Source: Nectonema munidae
Taxonomy: Eukaryota; Nematomorpha; Nectonematoida; Nectonematidae
Direction of reading: 5' to 3'
Assembly: GCA_030549495.1 (NCBI GenBank)
Contig: JAUIRK010000306.1
Location: 248,001 to 312,000 of the forward strand
DNA: 64,000 nucleotides
The notes beneath the pieces are model-generated. The model was given only the letters and a program-made list of their open reading frames with translations. It was not told the origin of the DNA and did no database searches. Of the stretch, positions 1-10,000 are shown piece after piece. The translations under genes and the position numbers were made by a program. Position 1 is the stretch's first letter, and each line of letters opens with the position of its first letter.

Positions 1-727
1 ATTAAGCCAAAAATGTGAATTATAATATATTTGATTGCAAATTTCTTTTTTTGCAAACAAAGAATTATATTTCACAATGTACGTGAAGTGTTTTATATCT
101 GAGTTGGTCGCCTTAAAACAACCTAAAATTTTAAAAATCACTATTAAACATATAAGGGGCATGGGTAACAAAATTAATTTTTTGGCTATTTTTAAGAGCC
201 ATCTTAGTCGTATATGATATATTATTATTATTATCATCCAAAAAGTTAATTAAAAAAAATAAATGGCCTAGGAATAGGCTTTTTCCAGATCCGCTCCAGG
301 ATTGAATACATAACGCACTAACCAATTTCTCCTTCTCAATAGGGAACAATAGCAGCAAAAAGACTTCTTTAAAAATTATAAACATATCATTTTGAAGATC
401 GAAGCGTTCTCTATCAAATCAAATTTGAATAAATTAACTCGATTTTATAAATCGTATTTCAATTATTTTTTTATTTCATAGCAGTACAACTTTATTCGTA
501 TAAAAAGTGGAAAAGATTTGTAAGGACATAATCTAAATTTCAAACAATGCTTGCATTCATCAAAACACGTAAAATCTATCAATATATGGTAGAAAAAAAG
601 GCCACTTAAAATTTTCAGTTTTACAGGAAAAACTGCTCAAAACAGGTCTTAAACTTCATGTTATTGCAAAATAAAGAACTCACTATCATAAAATAGCTTT
701 TTATGTTGAATTTGTAAAAAATTATAT
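1..727. other. AT-rich sequence, no gene seen
   Basis: This stretch lies downstream of NAA40. Short open frames on both strands have no recognisable domain and biased AT codons, so I see no gene. A minus-strand AATAAA at 732-727, 46 bases after the NAA40 stop, is the likely polyadenylation signal and marks the probable limit of that transcript. Confidence 0.5.
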
Positions 728-777
728 TTATTTAAATATATAATAAAAGATAAAAACTATTGATACGATTAAATATT

Positions 778-1039
778 TCAGTTGCTTCGTACAATTGAGT
801 ATGGTGTAGTTTTCTTGCTTAAAATAGTATACTTCACTGCTTCAGAATCAATTCCTTTTGATGTGATGTCTTCTGTGAAGTTGTTCTTTTGGAAAAACCG
901 CAATGAAGCGTCGTTAAAAGTGAAAACAGTCGCCATTATTTGGCACAAGTTTAGAGAAGTGGAGATTTCTTGAAGAACTCGTAAGATCATTCCACCAATG
1001 CCTTTCCTTTGATGGGCCTCTTCAACTTGCATTTCATAG
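778..1039 (-). CDS. NAA40: NAA40 exon 3 (terminal)
   Basis: This exon starts with the C that completes a Cys codon (TG|C), giving LYCYEMQ, which matches the vertebrate LYCYEVQ. The acceptor is CACTTTTTTAG ending at 1040. It encodes the acetyl-CoA loop RKGIGG and the C-terminal strand, and ends at TGA (780-778). The same frame stays open upstream to 1083, but that part is intron. Confidence 0.95.
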
Positions 1040-4000
1040 CTAAAAAAGTGTGCATGAAGGCTATACTGCTGTTTTTGAGTCAAAGTGTTTCAGCATATGA
1101 GTGTCTAATTTCAATATGTATGTATTCCATTGTATGCATGTATGTCTAGATGTTTTTTGTGTCAGGTGTGTATTAATACAAATAAATAGGAAAGTTTGTA
1201 TCGAGAATGTCAAAAAATGTATATGTAAAGGTATGTATGTACCAGCGCACATCCTCAAAATATTGGGGGGGGGGGGGGATTTTTTTGCAATATTCAAGCA
1301 ATCCTTTAAAATAGAGTGTATACAGCGCATAAGTGAATTTATAAGACTACTTTATATTTTTTTACAAAATTGAGGAAATTTAAAAACTAATTAATTTAAT
1401 AATATAAATGGAAAATTTGAGAGAGGAGGAGAAAGAATGAAATTAAGACAAAATGAGCGAGGTGTTTGGATGAAAATGATGGAAAAAAGGTTTGAGTGAC
1501 AGAAGCGGAAAGAGTTATTGAGTCAAATGATATGAAAATTTGAAGCATGCCCCACTGCTATGCCTGGTATGTAATTTAAAAAATGGAGTGAGCGTCAAAT
1601 CCATAAATGGAAATGTCTTAGTGATGTCATCAAATATTAATGTCACCGACTATGCTGTTTGGAATATTATCACGTTTGGCAAGTTGAATTCTGATTAATG
1701 TAACAGTGGGATGGCTAATTTTTGCATTTACAAGTTACAGGTTTGATGAATTGGTAACTGCGCTTTTAAAAGATTTTATTTTACCCGTCGACCCCTTCAT
1801 AGAACATTTATCTTCACATCGACCCCGACCCCACATAGAAATGTTTCATAAAAGCATTAATCAATGTCAACAATTAAAAGAGAAATAGAAACCAATAATG
1901 TTTCATATATCCTACACTACAATGTGCTAAATTATGTTTTAAAAGAAAAAGGAGATTTATTACTACTATAAAGTAAAAAAAGCATAGAACAATTTGGTAA
2001 GTTTTTCTATCTTATCGACCCCTAAAGATCTGTTATGGGCCATAACTACCCCTGGTTATTACCCAGGGGTCGATATCGACTACTTTGCCGACCCTTGGTT
2101 TAGAAGAATGTTTATAAAACGCATATACACTAGTTTAAAAAAATCCAAAATTATTGAGGGGCCACTGGTTTGTACGATTGCTCTAACAATAAACCTAGCC
2201 TCATCTCTAATACTTTCAAAATTTTACACAGGCCCATTTAGAAATTGGTTGAGTACTTGTCACTTATTATCCAAATTGAAGAAATATTTTGAATAGTCAA
2301 AATCAGGGGTAGCTGTGTGCATGAAATAATGGCAAACCCGATTCTTTAGCAAAAAGCGGTTTGCTCTATGATTAAGTCTTTTGATCCTGCCAATCATTTA
2401 TGACACACACGACTTTTTGAGATTAGATGGGTTAATATAATAGGCGCAACTAAGATAACACGATTTTACGAAGTACTATTGGCTAGGATCATGCGCAACG
2501 TATGCTTAAAGCATTGTGCAGAGTAAATGTCGACAACCAGTCAAAAAATTTCAAGTCAACAGTCAGTTGAATAGTAAGTAAATAAGAATAAGTAGTTGAT
2601 ACAGTGGCGAACATCTTTAAAATTATTGTAAGCAGCAAACTTTTTTTTTATGATTTTTAAAATTTATTTTAAAAGAATTTGTGTGTGAAACTCTGCCGTA
2701 AAAGAAGTTTCTTAAAATGAAACTTCGGAGAGCGTCGCTAAAATTCCTTCTATAATAATCCATACACTAATTTCAGCGTCCACAAAATATTTATATAATA
2801 CAGTTTTTTTCTGAACAAGATCTTTTTCATTTAACAAAAATAAGCTACGAACACAGTTGAAAAGCGTTTTTGTTAACTATTACTGCATCTTCCATGTTCA
2901 GTAGACTGTCCCAAAAAAATAAAATATAAAACTATTTAAAGCATACCTTTTTAAAAATCTTCAGTTACTTTTAATCTAAATTCTAAAATGGAGGCTTCAT
3001 ATATTAATTTTTAATATATTTTTTTCTTCAAATATAGAGATAAACTTGCAGAAGATATAAACGGTTTTTTCAAAAGAAGTACTCCTCTTATAATACACTT
3101 TGATGGAAAATATATAAAAGAGTACTTAGAAAATGAAGTTTATTATTTAGCTGTTTAGAAAAATCTGTTACGCATAGTTGAATTAGAAAAAGCAAAAGGT
3201 TATGAAATGGACAATGCTGTACTTAATGCAATAAAAGAGAGGAGCAGTTTAAAGAATTGGAAAGCAGATTTGTCTTTCTATCCAACTGCAAGTAGCACTG
3301 GTATTCATAATCGAGCTTGTGTATTCAGAAGTATTTGAAACAAGATTGACCTTTGTCGGCATCATATTTTTGAGATAATTAAAGGAAATATTGTCACTTT
3401 ATTTTCACTTCTATAGGACCAAATATGGATATTTTTATGAAATTTAAAAAAACTGGAGTTCAATAGACAAGAAAAATTGTGTGTATTTTAAAGGAGGAAC
3501 GACACAGCAAATTAAATGGCTTGAATTCAACAAAGATTGTACAACAAATTTCATAAGACAGCAATTAAAATTAATTAAGATCTGAAGGATTATAGAGAAT
3601 TCTTGGAGCGATCTTAATTGCTTAGGGGAAATGCGTGAAAGAGGCATACATTTTACAGCACCAGAAGCATGGGATGGCTAGAATGATATACTATGTAAGA
3701 ATGGATCTTTTTCGTTCTCAGATATATTTAAATAAAGAAGAAATAATGCCTTGAGACGCATAAATATTTTTAAGATTTGATTAATGCACCTAAAAATGAT
3801 TTAGACACTTTAGTAAAACTTGAAGACTATAAAAGGGTTGATGAAGTAATTTGTACAGTTGCAATGAAAAAGTTTAAATCTCGTTTATGGTATTCATCCG
3901 AACATTTATTTCCTTTATACTTTTTTTCTCAAGATAAAACTGAAAAAATAAAATGGTGAAAGCATTGCAGAAAAAAAACATTAGTAGGGACAGCAAGCGA

Positions 4001-7000
4001 TAATAGTAAAGAAATTACTTCGTTTAAAGAAATGAATGTTTCAGATTTTATTACATCAAATTTATGTCATTTTTTAAAGTGTTAAAAATTTTTTCTTCTT
4101 TTCCTTTGATCCATCTTTGGACAAAAAACTTCAGATCTTAAAGTTATGAATGATTCTGCTGAACGAATGGTTAAACTAGCTAATAACTTAACAATAAAAT
4201 TACAAACACAAAAACATTCTCTTTTACAAATTATAGAATTACATCGCAAAAAAGTCAAATTATTGGGAAAGATTGACAGGCTAATTTTCATTGTTTTCTA
4301 TTTAAAATAAAAACTTAATTCTTTATATAACAATAAAATATCTTAGCAAGTTTTACATCTTAATTTTTAGTTGTGGACAGACTTTGGGTCCAATGAGCAA
4401 TTTTTAAACTAATTAAAAATTTTGAAATTTTGAGAATAGAATTATTTTATATATTAGAACAAAATTAAAACATGCGAAATAAGAAAAATAAAAAAAATGT
4501 TCATATTAATCTTGGAACGGTCTAATACGTTAGGAGACGTGAGTAGGATTGGTTAGATTCTGGATTCGAGAACTCAAGGTCTTGGGTTCGATTCCCCATC
4601 AAGCCTGCTTTCCTCATAATTCGATAGAAGCGGCGTAATTGTGCCTTCTCGATGAAAACACTCGGGCTACCTTTACCTTAATGTTCATCGGTACTTGCAC
4701 TCGCTTAATTTTTATAACTAAGTTGGAATTACGAACGTTTTTGTGTTAATGAGAAAAAATTTCTAATGACATCGTCAAAATTCATCTCCATCGGATGCGA
4801 TAGCAATCTTCATAAGTTTTCTCTCATTTATAACAATGGGCGAGTTTTCTAAGTATACAGTCAAACCTGCTCTAAACGCCACCTCTATAAACGCCACTTT
4901 CTTACAGTCCCGATCAAATTTACATTAAAAATACCCTGTAAAAGACCACCGCCTCTGTAACGGCGCCAGGCGCCACTACATTGCAGTCCGAATTTTAATA
5001 AAATCTTGCACAAGAACGCCACGCACCATACTAGAGTAGTATTTTTGTTAGCCTTCCTTATTTATTATCTACATTACTAGAAAATGAAATCTTGCATCAG
5101 TTGACTATTGAGATGACAAAAAGAAACTTACCATTGATGTTATGTGAATTACAACTAAACTTGAAATGTAATTTATCATATGACTGGCACACGTACATCT
5201 TGATCACTTTTAACCCTTTGAGAACCAGTGGGTCACCAGTGACCCAAGAAATGAAAATGGCCTGCTTTGAATATATAAAATTCCATTGAAAAAGAAAGCA
5301 GACGAATCTCCTCTTCAAAATGTTGGTCCTCAAAGGGAACAATGAACGGTAATCTTCGATGTGTATCAAGTTATGTAGAGTGGTAGATAAAATAAGATTT
5401 CATGTATACGACTAACACGCATATGCCTTATGTCATTCATGTAGCATTGATAATTGTAATTAATGATGTATACGTATTTACGTGGCAACTGTTTTACTTA
5501 GAATGAAAGTTTCTTCATCACATTTTTGTTTTATTTAGAGCTAACACATAATAATTGTTTTCTATCAAAATGTATAAAGGAAATAAAAAAAAACTCTGTC
5601 CCTTGTAGATAAAGTAAAAGTGATTGAAATGTACGAAAAAAATGAAAGTTCACGTAAAGTGGCTGGCGCATTCAGCGTCAGCAAAGATCAAGTTCAAAAT
5701 ATTATGAAGCGAAAAGCCGAAATTTTGCATGATTTTAAAAACAATGCTCCAAAGGATCGTAAACGTAAAATGCGAAAAACAGGAAATGAAAAAGTTAATG
5801 AACTAAGTTGGAAGTGGTTTCAAGACTCTACAACTAGACGAGTACAAGTCAGTGGACCCTTGTTACAAAAGCAGGCTTTAAAATTTGCTTTGGAACTTAG
5901 TATCGACTCATTTAGTGCTTCGAATGGTTAGTTGGCTGCGTTTCTAAAGCGTCATAATATTGTGTTTGGATCTGAGTCTGGGGAAAGTGGTTATTTAGAC
6001 AAAAGTGTTGTTTGTAATTGGAAACAAAAGCTTTCTACCATGTGTGCTGGGTATGAGCCAAATAACATTTTTAACATGGATGAAACCGGCTTGTTCTACA
6101 GAAACAATCAGCGAAACAAATCATTTCATGTTAAAGGGCATAACACACATGGAGGTAAACAGTCCAAAGACCGCATTACCGTTGCTTTATGTGCTTCAAT
6201 GACTGGAGAGAAATTTCCTTTACTTGTGATAGGAAAATCCTCGTTGTTTTAAAAACATTGATAAACATTCACTTCCTGTTAAATATAACTTAAACAAAAA
6301 GTCATGGATGACAGGTGAAATCTTTGATATTGGGTAAAAAGGTTTTATTGTCAAATGAAGAATCAAAAGCAAGAAGTCTTGTTATTGTTGGACAATTCTC
6401 CTGCGCACCCTAATGTGACACTTACTAGCGTTAAATTAGTTTTTCTGCCACCAAACACAACTTCAGTTATTCAGCCCATGGATCAAGGCATCATACAGGA
6501 CATGAAGCTAAAATACAGAGACAGACAGATACAGTTTGTTTGTGACAACATTGCGAAAGATGAGTCCATCACTGGTCTGGAAATTCTCCGAAAAATTTCT
6601 CTTTTGGATGCCATCAACTGGGTCCATAAAGCTTGGAATGAAGTGATCTCTTCCACTATTCATAAGTGTTTTGCTCGAGCTGGATTTACTGCTGAGGTTT
6701 TCACGAATGTAAACACATCAGATATGGAAAGCACGGAGATTGACGTTGATGTTTTCGAAGAAACCAATGATGTTTCTTCATCAGTTTTATGTCTTTCCAA
6801 AGAATTATTTGGATTACAATTCAGTAATCTTCACCACATTGATAATGACCTTCCTACCTCAAATTATGCTATTGACTGGGATCGCTCTGCTTCAGATATT
6901 CTTCATGATAACGAAAAGGACTCAGATGGTGATGATGACGATGATAAAGAGCCAGTTGAAGAATCGTTCAAGCCACCTTCTTTAACTTAAGTCCAAGAGT

Positions 7001-10000
7001 GCATAGAAATATGTAAGGAATTTGCTTTGCAAACAGGAAACCGTGACATGCTAAAACATTGTTTCGACATGCAAGATATTACCATTAACATAAGAATGAA
7101 AAAATATACAAAGCAAACAACCATCACGAACTTTTTTAAAACAAAGTGAATTTTTTTATACATAATGAATTAAATGTTTTTATGCGTTTTTCCTGTTATA
7201 TTCTAATAAATGTTTTTATTGATAAATAAATTTTTTCGAAATTGTGTTAATTCAATTTTCTATGATAAATTTTTCAGATACTGAAGGTGAACGGGTGAAC
7301 CTTGATAAAACCGTCACCTGCGTAAAACAGCCAATTTTGACTGGTCCCAAGGGTGACTGTATTAAACATAATTTTCTGCCGAAAGAAGTGTTTGGTCGGT
7401 GGTATGCTCCCTCTGATCCGTATGTCAGCGCCCTAATTTTACCTACCGCCTTATGAAATATCAATCAGCTGTACTAGAATGTACCAGTAGAGAACAGGGA
7501 AGCTGTGATCCACGACAAATCTGAAGTGAGAAAAAGCCACTTGCTCGTTTGAGTCTGCAGCACACACTATCAAGTACTTCGAGTAAGGAGAGAAGAGTTC
7601 GGCCCTCTTTCGTCTGTCACTCCAGCCCCACGCCATTCGCTCGTACATAGGAGACACGTTTCTCTTCGTCAGGTTGAAGATCCACTCTCGTGTACTTTGA
7701 TCCAAGGCTTTACAGTTGACATGCGCAAGCCTAAACAAGAGCACACACGCAATGCGTATTTAGCCGTACTGAGACACTCGCCGCTTTAAAATTATTTTTT
7801 ATTATTTAGATCGGTTCCGACAGTGTTCGGGTAAACGCGGCACGGAAATTCTTTAAAAGATAAATTTTTAACCACTATGGAAAAGATAAGAATATTTTCA
7901 GAGGGGGCTTTTTTAAAACTTATTGTCAACTTACTTTTTTCAATGAATCTTTGTACAACTTAAAGCAGACGATTTTCTTTAATGGGACACCAGTGTTCTG
8001 TTCGGTCATAGAAGTGTTATATTTTGAATAAAGACTTTTTACTATTTCTATTAACTTTTTTATGATTTCCACGGTTTTCAGTGACTAAGCGCCACTTAAA
8101 TTGAAGAACAACGCGATTGAATAAATTGAATTGAACGAAATTCCTGAGTGGTCATTCAGCTGCATAAAGTTCAATGTGGTCAGGTCAGAAATACTAAAGA
8201 CTTCTGAGAACCGTTTCCGATCACGAATGGCATGAAACACGGATGTGTTTATGCTCCAAGCCTCCTTCAACAAAATGATTTAAAAAGCCATAAAAATTTC
8301 AATGACGAAGATTGGATGTATATAGGATATCGCACAGATGGTAGCTTGTTTAACTTATGGCGTCTAGGCCAAATACAAAACTTAACAACTTATTCTTGAG
8401 CTACTTTTTGCTAACGATGCCGTTCTACTAACCCACACTGAGACAGTTATGCAGCGTGCAGTATCTTGTTTAGCGGAAACAGTCAATCTATTTGGCATCG
8501 AGGTTAGCCTAAAGAAGAGAGAGGTTTTGCCTGCTTCTCAAGAATTCTACTACCATCCTCGAATTACAATCGGTGAGACGGAACTAAAATCAGTTCATCA
8601 GTTAACAAACTTGGCAAGAAGGTGGATAAAAGACTAGGGAAAGTAAGCAGAGCATTTGGCAGACTCTACAAACGTGTCTGAAGCAACAGGCATCTGAAAA
8701 AAGTTACGAAAATCAGCGTCTACAAAGCAGTCTTTTTAGCAACTCTGATTTATGTATCTGAGTCATGGTTCCTATATAGACTCACAACTATGATTGTAAG
8801 TTTATCCCTTTTTTTCAACTTTTTTCTTTTATGAACAAATTTAAGTTGAACTCAATATTTTTAGGTACTGGAATATTCAAAGCACATCTAAGTTTATATT
8901 TATCCTTAAACCAAAGGTTTTTCAAAATTGAGTACTTTTCCAAATGTTGAGTCAACAAGGAGGCCCTTTAAATAAAGAAAAACCTATAATAATAATGTTT
9001 TCTGAATCGTTTCTAAAAAGTAAGCTCTTCTAAATCTGCAATATGAAGTTTTTCTTTCTTTTCTGTTTATAGGTATGCGCTCTAGATTAGTTGTCTGATC
9101 TTAGGATCTAATGGTGGAAAAACAGGTCCTGTTAAACGCATACGAATTCCACAAGAGGAAGGTGTCTGAACACTCCGATATGTTCAAGAGATCTAGGTTT
9201 TGTCGAAATAGTCCAACATCAACGTATCTGGAATGTTTCTTCTCAAATAATTCAGTCTCTCTGAAACGTTATCTCTTTTCTTCTTGAAAAGTTTACTCTT
9301 CGTAAACTGCTTGTGACTTACCGGGAAGAAATGAATAAACACAAGTTTGAACAGTTTCACAAAGGGAAGCTTGGTTGATTGAAAAGTTTGGGTGCTACTG
9401 AAAAAGTGCCATCCATAAACCACTCAGAAGAATTAGCGAGGAAACGTAGATATTCTTCAGTTGCGAATACCATTTTCACCGCTGTCATGTCTCTTTACCA
9501 TCATGAAGCGTGCATTCTCTGGGAAGTATAAACTTTGTAGAGATTCTGGTTCTTTCGGCAATGATCCATGTTTTTGAGTTGACCGTTTTATAGAGTCAGA
9601 ATTTCGGAGAGCTGCACGAACATCTAACGGGAGAGTAACTGCGACATCAGCCCTGATCTGGCCTGGATTGTCTCTGTTTGCAGTAGCATTTTCTTCCATT
9701 AAATTTTTAGCTTTTGCTACATGGACACGGTCTTCACTACTCTCATGACTATGTTCTACAGAACAAACAATGGTGGACAAATTCAGGTGTGGTAATCGCT
9801 CCTTTGCAGCCAAAAGCTACTTTTTAAGAACACTCCCATCGGATTCTTGAATTATTCTTATATTTCTTCGTGTACATGAAGTTCTCATAACATAGCTTTT
9901 CTCCACCATTATTATTTTTAATCAATTCCATCGAGTGTAATAGTAGAAAAAAGGTACAAAGAGACGAGTTAGTTTGTACGAATTGATTAGAATAAAAATG

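Larger units (their letters stand above)
4858..7359 (+). mobile_element. Tigger/pogo DNA transposon, full length with TA target duplication
   Basis: The element begins TA|CAGTCA and ends TGACTG|TA, the pogo/Tigger arrangement, and is 2502 bp long with transposase remnants inside. Only the outermost bases form an inverted repeat. Just inside, the two ends share a block of about 50 bases (4864-4913 and 7298-7349) in DIRECT orientation: AACCT, TAAAC, CACCT, TAAA, GCCA and GTCCC in the same order. A piggyBac-type MITE sits inside at 5214-5337. The whole element lies in NAA40 intron 2, opposite to the gene, with its right end 125 bp from exon 2. Confidence 0.75.

Noticed and set aside
1625-1690. 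Reading NVTDYAVWNII resembles the NPLDYAVW tail of mariner transposases
   Set aside because: Only about ten residues match and no other mariner block or terminus is nearby.
4570-4600. GGGTTCGATTCCCC suggested a tRNA gene
   Set aside because: No acceptor stem or anticodon arm can be folded and a second copy shows it is a SINE.
7244-7456. Opposed open frames of 70 codons next to NAA40 exon 2
   Set aside because: The segment is the subterminal part and flank of the Tigger element; the frames match no protein.
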